From NCBI GenBank assembly GCA_024663395.1, contig JANFAH010000002.1:1984001-2048000 (forward strand): DNA of 64,000 nt, given 5' to 3'. This DNA is from Pisolithus tinctorius (taxonomy: Eukaryota > Basidiomycota > Agaricomycetes > Boletales > Pisolithaceae). The stretch's first letter is position 1. Every line of letters begins with the position of its first letter. Positions 11,296 through 20,724 of the stretch are shown here, one piece after another. The notes beneath the pieces were generated by a model that was not told the origin of the DNA, made no database searches, and was given only the letters and a program-made list of their open reading frames with translations. Both the position numbers and the translations under genes were made by a program.

Positions 11296-12127
11296 ATAGC
11301 GGTGGCGCTATGATATCTTGGTATCGACATCCACGCTGTCCTGCCGTTCACGTTTCGTTCTCCTTCGTCCGGTCATATCTTGTAGGAATGCATGCATATA
11401 CATGTCCAGTGAATCCCAGTCTGACTGGTTGCGTTCGCGTCGTCATTGGCTGGATTGGCAGGCAGACAATTCTGCATTGTAATGAAATATTGCAGGTGGA
11501 TCCATCAATACATACGAACCGAACGCTTATAATAGGCCCTTTTTGACCATTGGAGCGCAAGTTGGCAATGACACAAGTAACGAAGACGTTTTACTGTGTT
11601 GGTAAATATCTTCCTAACGTTGCCTACCACTGGGACGAATCCCAATTTGGGAGCATACTATTCTTTGGATTAGTATACATGCATGTTGCGTTGCTCGTGG
11701 TGTTCGTCTGCAGTGCAAGACTCCAGAAGAGGGCCAACTACATTTGAGACTACCCTGCGATGGTGTGCGGTCGTCGAAAGGCCACATTGTGAACTAGGCA
11801 TTCGATTCACCAGATTTATATTTGCATGTACTCCTACGTATGATGAAACGAAGAGGAAAAAACAGGCAAGTGGAAGGCTATGTTTGCACAAGGAAAACGC
11901 ACATTCCAGTATCGATCCAAGTGCGAGAACAAGGCACACGAAGCAACGCGTGAAACGGAGTGACCAAGTGGGTGTCGATACCAGATCGGCGTGCGCGCCC
12001 GGCCTGTACATGTGTGAAAATATAATCAAAGTATAGATATGCACAAAATGAAAACAGGAAACAACACATAAAAACGAAATAACATACGTAGTCGGAAGTA
12101 GGAAGGATGTGCACAGAGGGCGTACGG
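11296..12127. other. Spacer between HET1 and D1, shared 3' flank
   Basis: No supported gene. The DNA recurs after HET2 (28634-29577) and HET3 (42490-43417). Its part 11700-12110 is also present, inverted and diverged, at about 24020-24350 next to U2. It is therefore the 3' flank of the D membrane gene and part of an inverted repeat around each HET gene. Several ORFs of 60-125 codons overlap on both strands without a consistent frame. Confidence 0.5.
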
Positions 12128-13101
12128 CTAGTTATGCAATTGGCCGGTCTTGAGCACCACCAGAGGAAAACTATGCGTGCGGAACTTAAGTCGAGGATAA
12201 GGAAAAGCCGCTATACTGATGGCATCCTCGCCGGTTTCGCTCGCTAGGTACGAACTCCGGGAATAAACAGACGATTGCACAGAAATGGCGAGAAGGCGCC
12301 CCTCCACCTCTGCAGGAGACGTTTCGAGTATCGCAATGAGAGATTGTAGGGCTCGCTCGACCATTGCCGGTAGGAGGCGGATTGGGGGTAGATTCTATAG
12401 GGGGTGCAGTGATTGAGTATAAGTCAGCGAAGGGATTTGCCGTAGTGTTCACAAGCAGTGTCCGCAGACGAATTCTGTTTACCATCTGCATGTTCCAGAT
12501 GATCTGTGTGTAAGATTTCCGCGCTTTTCCAGTGGTGCAGATCTGAACCTGTCGCTACAGGGGTCACCTTTTCCTTGCATATCGTATTGGACGATATATT
12601 TCCTGATAGTCATTACCCTCTCGACAAGAAAGTCTCCCCAGACAATTTCCCCATCCCATGAAAAAGACTCTACATGGCCCACAAATGTCTGTGCTGGAGG
12701 CGGTTTCGTGATCTCGGCATCTGCTTCTGCGATAGCAGCTATTTCTCAAGGTTGTAATGTGCGAAAAGATTCGGGAACGCGAGGGCCCTCAGATGATTTC
12801 TCCCCAGAGGTGGTACTCGGGGAACGATTGAACATCGCCACCAGTTTCTCAATAGGAGTTGAAAGGGGACGTTGTCTCATGGATAATATTCCTTCCCAAC
12901 GATCTTCATTGACATCTGGTAAGCGACCCCAAGGTTCGAGATGGGAGCGACGACGCAAAACATCATTTGCGGCGTTACGCTGGCAGCCGGGTGGAGAACG
13001 CTTTCGGTTTGATTTTTGGCGCTTAGAACAATAGAAGGCGAGTGGGGCAGCAAGAATAAGCACTGCGAACGCTGCGACGCATGCTCCAATGACCGTGCTT
13101 A
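12128..13101 (-). pseudogene. D1: membrane protein gene copy, 3' part, cut by the Tc1/mariner element
   Basis: Minus-strand gene whose 5' part continues at 19016 after the transposon. Reading from 13101 down: a hydrophobic segment ending LAFYCSKRQ, a basic stop-transfer run KSNRKRSPPG, then a cytoplasmic tail that stays open across MRQRPLSTPIEKL. Further frames carry an NPF motif (TANPFADLY) and end near SYLASETGEDAIS. Frame changes occur around 12480-12750. The transposon sits exactly in the membrane segment, so no full protein can form. Sister copies are U1-U3, D2 and D3. Confidence 0.7.
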
Positions 13102-13260
13102 CTGTCCTTTTCAGGCAACCTTGCCGCGTGGGAAAATTGCACTAAAAACACACCCCATCTCGGCCTTGCTATATCTCCACAACTACCTATCACAAGTAGA
13201 TAAAAAATACACCACTGAGTACCGACAGACCTAAAGAATCTGTTCCGCATGAATTGATGG
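13102..13260 (+). repeat. Left terminal inverted repeat of the Tc1/mariner element
   Basis: The first 32 bases match the inverted right end exactly. Matching then becomes patchy but is still recognisable through CACCCCATCTCGG and AATAC/GATACCGAC-like blocks to about 13230. Confidence 0.75.
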
Positions 13261-13370
13261 TGAAAAAAAAGAAATTTCAAAATGTTGATTTTCCAAGGTT
13301 CGGCGAAATCTTCGGATTGCCTCATTTGAGATCAAATCTCCATTATCTGTTGTGGGTAGAGAAATTCTGG

Positions 13371-13395
13371 GGTACGACCCACCATGGGTCGTACC
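13371..13395. repeat. Perfect short hairpin
   Basis: GGTACGACCCA is followed after three bases by its exact reverse complement. It lies just inside the left terminal repeat region of the Tc1/mariner element. A protein-binding or structural role is possible but unproven. Confidence 0.6.
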
Positions 13396-13529
13396 TGTGG
13401 TACCTTGTATACGCTACTACAAAATTGTAACATACTACTAAAGTACAATACAATACATGCAAAACGAGCGGGTGGGATCAAAGACAAGCAAGTGGGGTGT
13501 GGACATGCAGGTGAGATTACGGGTAGAGC

Positions 13530-13965
13530 CCATAGAACACAAACGACAATCCCATCGCCACGCCCCGAATGATCTTCGCATGCTGAGTTTCACGCGCATA
13601 GGTGATCATTTCCTCTGCATGCGCCTGGCCGGCAGAACCGAGCACGATCAAGCCCATGGCATAACCAGTGGCCTCTCCAGCAACAGCAGAATCTGAAAAG
13701 AGTCTCCCTCAAATCATCATAAGCATCAGTGTTCCGACTACCCATCCCAGCAATGCCAAGTCTGAGGGTGGCACCGTGTTGAACAATTTCGTTCTGAGAG
13801 TTTCGCAGAGCTTCCTGGAGATAATCCATGGTTTGGCTGCCTCCATAAGCATTGATCATACCCAAAGCGTACAATGCTCCACCTTCCGAATACATTGCAC
13901 CCTGTATCTGACTTTCAGTGCCAGTTTGAGGAAGGTAAGGACCAAGGGAGAGTATGGCTGAAAAC
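13530..13965 (-). pseudogene. RPN2: Captured fragment of proteasome subunit RPN2
   Basis: On the minus strand the frame reads YSEGGALYALGMINAYGG, EALRNSQNEIVQHGATLRLG and MGSRNTDAYDDLRETLF. After a small frameshift near 13690 it continues DSAVAGEATGYAMGLIVLG, AHAEEMITYARET and AKIIRGVAMGLS. This is the proteasome/cyclosome repeat region of the 26S regulatory particle base subunit Rpn2 (PSMD1). Only about 140 codons are present, with no start and a stop shortly after. The fragment is bracketed by the same G-rich minisatellite on both sides. It is not a functional gene; it marks capture of host sequence by the transposon. Confidence 0.85.
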
Positions 13966-14290
13966 ATGTGGGTGGGATCAAAAATGTATTCATGAGGGGT
14001 AAAAACGCACTGGCAGGTTTGATTCATTCGAAAACAGGTGGCAAGGGAGGGCATGGCTGGAAATATGCACATGGGGCTGAAAACATGTGGGTGGGATTAA
14101 AAAGTGTACAAGTGGGGCCAAAAACGTGTGGTGGGATTATAAACAGCTGGGTGTGGCTAAAAATGCACCGGCAGGATCAACCAGGTAGGGAGGGAGGGAG
14201 GGAGCAGCTGAAAACATGCAGGTGTGATTAAAAACATACAAGTACGACCGAAAACGTACCAGCAGGATTGACAACAAGCAAGTGGGGTGG
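13965..14290 (+). repeat. G-rich minisatellite
   Basis: An irregular array of units of about 18-25 bp around the core AAAACATGTGGGTGGGATTA, with variants such as AAAACGTGTGGTGGGATTA. A shorter stretch of the same motif lies at 13455-13515, on the other side of the RPN2 fragment. Confidence 0.7.
14189..14203 (+). other. Potential G-quadruplex motif
   Basis: Four GGG runs separated by single A bases, inside the minisatellite. The sequence satisfies the four-tract rule for a G-quadruplex with one-base loops. Folding in the cell is not shown. Confidence 0.5.
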
Positions 14291-14652
14291 GTAGTAGGGC
14301 TTCAATGCCACTGGCAGAGACAATGTTGTCAGACACGAGAAATTGAGCACTGAACCAATGCAGGCAGCAGGAGTGAGGTCACGTACTATACTCTTGGGCA
14401 ACCAGTGAGAAGAACGTCACTTTCATTTTGCACTTGGCGAAGTGCAAGTTCACAATTGCCAATCTCACAAGGGGGAAGACATAAGAGCTTTCCCCATGTG
14501 CGATCTGAATGGTAGTATAGATTGAGTACCAGGTAATAGCCAGTTGAACATTTGTCCCCAGTTGCGGTGACTGAGTTGGACGATCACAAAAGACAGTTTA
14601 CAAGCGATTATCAAATGAGCACTGCTGGAACCACGAGGCAGGGTTTTTTGCC

Positions 14653-14835
14653 CTACCAGCTATAAATCATAATCTGCCCTGCAGTTTGAATGTTGCCAGA
14701 CCAGAACCACTCACGTATGGCCTCAGGAAGATGCAACTCGAAGACACGGGCAGATACAATTTTGACGACTGACTCTCGAGCTCGGACGACTAAGGCAGGC
14801 AAGCCATCAATTCTATTTCTAAATTTACTACTCAT
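14653..14835 (-). other. 60-codon ORF antisense to the passenger gene 5' end
   Basis: This short minus-strand frame (MSSKFRNRIDGLPALVV...) has protein-like composition and might be another captured gene piece. It may equally be a chance antisense frame. No family recognised. Confidence 0.15.
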
Positions 14836-17473
14836 TTATTCACCCAGTATAGTGGCAATAGGTCAGAAAACAAGGGCCTGTGCTGGCTGTGCAGCTCGTA
14901 AGACCCGATGCAAGTTCATGCCTGAGGCTGCTGTGTGCTGCAGATGTCAAGAAGTTGGGATCGAGTGTGTCCCCAAAGAAAGTCGTGCTCGCTGTACTCG
15001 TGGCAACAGTGCCACACAGGCTCCTTCCGACTTGGATGTCAGCACTCAACAGCATTCACAGGTGAGAATGGCATTGTGCTACCCATTCAAATGGAGTGCT
15101 CATTGTAGTTGATTTGTTTCGACCTACTTAGGCTACCATGACTCGTGAATGGCAAGGTTCACCCAAGTCACGGGCAGATAACCTGGGCCAGCGTGAGAAT
15201 ACCCATTGCTATCATCCAGTGGACTTGGAAGCTGTTGTTGAGGACACTCTCTCTGACTCTGCCAGTGTCGATGTTGCATCAGTACAGCATGATCTGATGG
15301 TATTCAAACATGCTGAAGATCTTGCCAGTGTGCTCTATGTTCCAGATGATGTCGACACACAGCCAGTTGATGGAATGGACTCTCAAAGCGAAGAAATATT
15401 TGATATTGGTGACGTGTCATCAAGTGACAGTGAGGATGAAGACGATGACACTCTGCTGGCTGGTCATTGGCAGAATCCTAGACCTGGATTGCAGTCGAAG
15501 TCCACCAAGCCAAGCATGCAACCTATCAAATCATTGAAAAGGAAACCAGTCCCACAACCGTCTTCGATGCTGTCAAGTTACTATGACCGTGATACTTGTA
15601 GTAAGTTGCTATTCTGTACTATGTAGCATTTTTGTCTCACAAAACTGTCCTCTAGTGTTTGATATTGAATGTGCAGTTCGCCAACAGGATGGAACCAATT
15701 CCCCATTCCGGATTTCATCAACTGTCTTACTTGATGATCTACGCAATATTGTTGCTGAAAAGTTAGAGTGGTTTCCTCGACATGTACGCCTTCGCTATCG
15801 TCTGGACTCAGATAAGGCAAAGGCTGGCGCAATCTCAATCCAAACAGAGGTTGAATTCAAGCTCTTCAAGGATCGTATGTGGGATCTTCTCGTACCTCCA
15901 GTTCTTGCCAATGGAAAGAAATCATCACGTGTAATGAGAAAGGTTCAAGTTTTTTTTGAGGATGTGAGTATCGACCAACAGAGCTCTAACCCTGTTGGTA
16001 ATAAAGTACGTATTTTACCATCCACTGATGTGTAACTAATTTTCATTACATAGGGTGGAACGGCAACACGGACAGGTGGTGGCAAACAAAACTCGTCTCT
16101 GGCCAACACTGAGATGGACACGAAGTTGAAGGGTCATATTGAAGATCTTCAACGACGCTGGAAGTGTGCTACACACACGAAAGGGACCGATGCTTACTGT
16201 TACCAGCCAAGTGGAGGTGGTGTCTGCTTCCCGATCAGTCACAGTAACTTGAGATTTTGGGCCCTTGAAATCGTACGTGTGTTATTTATTTGAGTGGACA
16301 TATATGCTAATAATTTAGCAATCTAGGTTGAAGGTAAAGCAACAATCGACGACAAACCAATGACCCTTCAGTTTCATGATGCACGGTCACGTTCACGCTC
16401 AACTGTTCAACCTCAGCTTGAAATACCTCAAATGGGGTATCCTGGAGTCCCTCCAGGCTATGGCTACCCTCCGTTTTACCCCTTCCCACCATGGGGGACA
16501 GGATGTCAAAACTATTCTCCTAATTCCCTTCAGCCTTCAGGTCATGGTTCACCAGCATCATCCACCACCAACATTACACGTTCTCCCAGCCCGCTTCCTG
16601 TCAACTCTACTGATCGGAACCCCCCAGACATTGACATTGTCTCTTGGTTTTCATTTCTTGACCGTGATGCACGAAGTAGCAGGGACAATCAAAGTTATGC
16701 TCGGTTTGGACCATGTGTTAAGTCCGGGTCTTTACCGGTCCAAGGCCGGTCTGGAGTCCGGTCGGAGGTCAGGGGATAGTACGAGGTATCAAGGGGTTTG
16801 GACTATTGGACTTAGCGACTGAAGACGCAGTGCTATTCCCTTGCGTGGGCCGTAGTCCGGTCGAGGAGCAGAAGACAGATGAGCAGGGAGACCGGGTTAA
16901 GACGGGAACTAAGTTGATTTCAGACTGAGGCTAGAACAGATTATCCTACAGCTTAAATACTAGAAGTAACCTAAGTGTAACGTAGCACCGGAGACCGGTC
17001 TGCGCCGGTACAGCGATGATTGGTAAGTAGTGTTACAAAGAATCTTATCAAGCAAAGAGTATGAACAAGGGATTACCGGGAACCGGGGCAGGACATGTGG
17101 CTGGGCCGGGTGTTACACCGGCCCGGTACTAACTGAGGGGACAACTCGACTGGGCACTGCCTTGCAGTGCCTTGCGAGCTAACACGTTTCTGGGTCGAAG
17201 GATTAAGGCCGGGACCGGGGCAAGGGTTGGATGGGACCGGTCGAGACCGGCGTAGAGCCGGTCTAGGGTGGTCTAGACACGGTCATGACACCATGTTTGA
17301 GGGACAAAGGATTTATGCATGTATCCCAGCTCACAACTGGCTTTGTTCAGTTGTCAGAATTGCAGGACTGGCTTGGAATCAAGCGTGGCACAGCAATCTT
17401 GATCATGCAGTATGCGAAGCAGGACTTGAATGCTATTAGGTCAGGGAGCTGGGTGTTTCCTGGAGATGATTAG
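14690..17473 (+). pseudogene. Passenger gene with zinc-cluster-like motif, split by a solo LTR
   Basis: The exon chain is consistent in frame: to 15061, 15132-15600, 15656-16005, 16054-16272 and 16327-16715, then 17296-17473 after the LTR. All introns are GT-AG and 48-70 bp. The first exon has a Zn2Cys6-like cysteine pattern (CAGCAARKTRC, then CCRCQEVGIEC). Next come an acidic Ser/Asp-rich stretch, a conserved-looking domain (FDIECAVRQQDG to KVQVFFED), and a Trp/Cys-containing segment (RRWKCATHTKG). A Pro/Tyr-rich linker and a C-terminal helix region (LQDWLGIKRGTA) complete it. The start is uncertain: 14690 is only the first ATG in frame. The arrangement suggests a DNA-binding or transposon-accessory protein of a fungal lineage family; I do not know its function. 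Without the LTR the frame would be open. Confidence 0.7.
16716..17290 (-). mobile_element. Solo LTR, 575 bp, with 5-bp target duplication CCATG
   Basis: CCATG occurs at 16711-16715 and 17291-17295. The insert starts TG and ends CA. Its minus strand begins TGTCATGACC and is CCGGTC-rich and pyrimidine-rich like the LTR at 3135, so the two are probably related and this one is in reverse orientation. No internal retrotransposon sequence remains, as expected after LTR-LTR recombination. It interrupts the last exon of the passenger gene; removing insert plus one CCATG restores the frame across the site. Confidence 0.9.
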
Positions 17474-17614
17474 GACTTGAACATAATCATTTACTGAATA
17501 TGTAGTTGCTTGGAATAAACATTCTTCGCTGCACTTGTTGAAAGTCATGTGTGCAATTACTCTCGAAAACTGAGACATAAAAAGTAGGATGACATTCCAG
17601 ACGAGTAAACAACG

Positions 17615-18763
17615 TTACACATATCCACAGTGACAATACCAACCAAATGAATCTTCTGGTGTAATGATATACAATGCCTTGAGTAGTGTGATATATATTT
17701 CTTCGTCAGACATATCTGTCATTACCATCCTCACATAATCTCCGTTCCTACGAAGGTGGTATTTCATAGCTGAGAAGGCAAGTTCAATCGGGTTGAGGTC
17801 GGGAGAGTATGGTGGCAAGAATTCACAGCGAACTCCCCTGTATACAATTAGTTATATATAAAACCACATCACAACTACGTACTTGCTTTCAATCAGTTGC
17901 TGAATGTCAGGGTGTTTGTGGATTTGGCAGTTATCCATAACGATGACAGAGTTTACAGCGGGGAATGGATTCATATGTACGAGTAGGCGTTCAATGAATT
18001 TTGTAAATGTTTCTGTACAAAATGATCCCTCAACAACGTCGCAATGCAAGATGCCATCACGAAGGGATAATGCTGGAAGGACAGAAAAGCTTTGAGATAG
18101 TTAGTGATGATCTCAACAATCAGCAACATGCTCACCGTCGTCCTCGTACAAAAAATGCTTTACGTTGTGCTTTTGTTCCTCTGAATGACCATGCTCGTCC
18201 ACGATATGTTGTTCTGCGATCCACAGAACTCTCGTCTACTGAGATAATCAAGGCGTTTCTCTGCTGAATGTTCAGCTGCAACACGTGTAATCTTATGGAA
18301 AAAAGTGAGCACCAGACAACATAATGTGGACTACAATTACCTTCTTCATTGTAAATCCCGCTCGATGAAGTGTGCGCCACACAGTTGAACGTGAGACCTC
18401 AACTCCAGCTGTTGTTGCTAGAACTTCCTGGAGTTCATCAAGGTACAAATCAGGCACTTTTTGAATTGTTCCAAGCAGAAACTGTAATAATACATTGTAA
18501 GTCCAAAATTTCACAACTTTTAGGCTCACCTCAACATCAGCATCCCGCAGATGCCTATTTCCTTTCTTTTTGCCTTCGTCTGATAGCGCTTCCATGGGTG
18601 GCAGGTATGGGATTGTTCCATGGGCATCAAAATGTGATAGCACATGCCTAACAGTGCGAATGGATAGATCAAGGCCAGCAGCAATGTGATCTTTCCCAAT
18701 TATACTAGACAGTCGCACGATAGCCCATTGAAGTTCAGGGGAAATTTTCTGGCCTTGTGGCAT
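17615..18763 (-). CDS. Tc1/mariner-family transposase (DD34E), spliced, probably damaged
   Basis: Minus-strand exons: 18763-18530, 18481-18341, about 18290-18136, 18089-17883 and 17837-17615, with GT-AG introns of about 45-65 bp. Exon 1 starts MPQGQKISPELQW and carries an N-terminal helix-turn-helix. Catalytic residues are visible: Asp in ISVDESSVDRR, Asp in IVMDNCQIHKH, and Glu in PYSPDLNPIE, with 34 residues between the last two. Between exon 2 (MKK) and the first Asp the expected sequence is shortened. The natural continuation ITRVAAEHSAEKR runs in a different frame from ISVDESS, so either an alternative acceptor is used or a small deletion has disabled the gene. It converges with the passenger gene, with 142 bp between stops. 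Confidence 0.85.
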
Positions 18764-18854
18764 GGCTACAGAATCACCGGGGGTCAGTGATGATCAACCT
18801 AACAAAACGCCGAAGCCATAAAATACCGAAATTACCAAAAAGACTTCTACACAG

Positions 18855-19013
18855 ATCGGTCAACACGGAATGGATTTGGGGGGCCCGTCGGTATCGAATG
18901 GTAGCTTTTCCGCACAATTTTGACGAGTAGTTGAGGAGATACAGTGGGACCGAGATGGGGTGCGTTGTTTGTACAATTTTTTCCCACGCGGCAAGGTTGC
19001 CTGAAAAGGACAG
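18855..19013 (-). repeat. Right terminal inverted repeat of the Tc1/mariner element
   Basis: Reverse complement of the left end, starting CTGTCCTTTTCAGG on the minus strand at 19013. It lies about 90 bp upstream of the transposase start codon, so the transposase promoter probably lies in or just inside it. Confidence 0.75.
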
Positions 19014-19015
19014 TA

Positions 19016-19260
19016 AGGGAATCTGATTGTCTGAAGTAGTGGCAGCGGAGGTGGAGATCGTAGATGGGTCAGCGGACACGGCAGTGGTTAAGGTTGGTTT
19101 GGAACTATCTGAAGATGGGACGAGTGGTACGCCTGCTTGTGTACTGGATGAGAGCGGATGCAGTTGGGAGAGGAGCGCGCTGTTGCTATCCTGCCGCTAT
19201 TGCAACAGCATGGGCGGTGGTGGGGCTGGTGCAACATGGAAATGAGAGAAGGTGATCTGT
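19016..19260 (-). pseudogene. D1: membrane protein gene copy, 5' part
   Basis: Continuation of D1 on the other side of the Tc1/mariner element. By comparison with D2 (30590-30860) it covers the short Thr/Ser-rich extracellular stretch just before the membrane segment. Small indels relative to D2 disturb the frame. The gene would diverge from the 119-codon ORF at 19392. Confidence 0.55.
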
Positions 19261-19391
19261 GGAAGGACCGACGAGTATATTGAAAGGATCCCAACACAGA
19301 AGGGATCAGGCTCGAGAACAGAGAATCTCTACTCAGAAGAGTCGAAAAAGAAGGCCAACACCGGGTCGCTATTACGTAACACTTCACTGCG

Positions 19392-19751
19392 ATGACGGCC
19401 TCCTCGAGTGCACCACCGTACTACGTGCTTGCATCTCACAACACACTCCAGTCCAGCACATCTGCACAACCATCAACCGTACTTGCCCACGTCGACATCC
19501 AATATCGCCACGTCGACGACTCTCCGCTGTCATTACTTCCTAGCCACCCAGATGAGCATGTGTTCGTCCTCTACCACGACCCAGACAACCCCACGGCTCC
19601 AACCATCAAGGGCACGTCAAGTCAGTTTGCTCTTTCAGGCATTAAGGTATCGCCAGCGCCAGGGGCCACCATGGACGAGGACAAGAACCCTAACATGTAT
19701 GTCCTGCAAGTGACCTCCACCGGTGCGGATAGTAGCCAGTACGCCAGATAA
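19392..19751 (+). CDS. Conserved 119-aa protein, copy 1 (intact)
   Basis: An uninterrupted 119-codon frame with ATG. The protein reads like a soluble acidic domain: YYVLASHNTLQSSTSAQ, LAHVDIQYRHVDDSPLSLL, HPDEHVFVLYHDPDNPTAP, then GIKVSPAPGATMDEDKNPN and MYVLQVTS. The same frame is kept in unit 3 (44186) and, apart from one stop, in unit 2 (30918), and most differences between copies preserve the protein. I recognise the general pattern from unnamed Agaricomycete proteins but know no function. It lies head-to-head with the D membrane gene, about 130 bp apart. Confidence 0.65.
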   Translation: MTASSSAPPYYVLASHNTLQSSTSAQPSTVLAHVDIQYRHVDDSPLSLLPSHPDEHVFVLYHDPDNPTAPTIKGTSSQFALSGIKVSPAPGATMDEDKNPNMYVLQVTSTGADSSQYAR

Positions 19752-20724
19752 GTTATTATGGGGGGTCCGATAGCGCACTAAGTCGAATGACCCGCTGCCA
19801 TAGTGTCAATTTAGAATCGTCACAAGCATATCCACAGAACCCCCAGGCATTGGTGACACGTTTCAAGCAAAGGTACGCCGGCCCGCACTCAATGCGATGT
19901 GATCAAGCTCAGTCCCCACCTAGGAACCATGCCATTCGCAGCATCCTGGAGTACGCAGGGTAGAGGAGCCGAAATCCTGTACCGATGGCTCGATGGCTCT
20001 CCACACTATTACCCCAGACGATGCTGATGCCATTATTTCGCAATTGATTCGCATCACGCCAGTCTGTATGGATGCACCGTTGCTGAGTAATGTTATTGCA
20101 TTGTGACGTATAGACCACCCCATTGTGTTATTGACCCATCAACTCCCTTGCGTGGCAGGGCTCATAGACAACGTGAGTGCTCAAGGTTTGATGTGTGATG
20201 GCTTCGTACGTTCTGCGCCCAAAATGGAGCCGATAAGTCGGATTCGAAGATGGCATCCGTCGGTGACACTACGTCTTGCATCAAAACGACAAGTCTAGAT
20301 CTTCCTCTCGGAATCGACAGTGGCACAATACAGCACAACGATACGAAGTCTCCGGATTGCTGGTTTTCGTTGGCAGTCGGACCGGTGGGGTTCCCCTCGA
20401 CGGCTCCGTACCTGGACAACTCAACAAGAGCAAAGCTCCAATTGCACACCAGGGTTACCGAGAACGTGCCTACATTATATTGGTCACTTTCTGTCAGTTC
20501 CACGGGCACAAATGCCAGCAGCTCTATTTTTTCTCATTGGGGCCACCACTGGAGACATAAGGATCCGAGTAGTGATACCGAGAGACCCCTCATCAATAAC
20601 AGTGCAGCAGCGTCATGCCTACATGTTGCTGGGAAAGACTAGATTATTTAAATCAACAGGCATGGGGATAGCAAATACAGTGAATACCGGGCCGAGCATG
20701 GACTACCTCAGTGAGAAAAGAGAA
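19752..20724. other. Intergenic region, no supported gene
   Basis: The first 180 bp are conserved in all three units; unit 3 stays alignable to about 44860. 20114-20650 holds ORFs of 94-144 codons on both strands that overlap and resemble nothing I know. Unit 2 lacks most of this stretch: its sequence jumps from the equivalent of about 19940 to about 21350 at 31470. Confidence 0.4.

Larger units (their letters stand above)
13102..19013 (-). mobile_element. 5.9-kb Tc1/mariner element with passenger DNA, TA target duplication
   Basis: The ends are inverted: CTGTCCTTTTCAGGCAACC starts at 13102 and its reverse complement ends at 19013. Similarity between the ends extends, with differences, over roughly 150 bp. 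TA flanks both ends (13100-13101 and 19014-19015). Unit 2 shows the empty site, a single TA at 30588-30589 within otherwise collinear sequence. Inside are a Tc1-family transposase on -, an RPN2 fragment, a minisatellite, and a zinc-cluster-like gene on + that is split by a solo LTR. The element is much longer than the usual 1.3-2.5 kb of this superfamily. Confidence 0.9.

Noticed and set aside
11683..12044. Overlapping 117- and 124-codon ORFs in the HET1-D1 spacer, also open in unit 3
   Set aside because: Both strands are open in the same place and the region is the 3' flank of the D gene; openness in sister copies reflects recent duplication.
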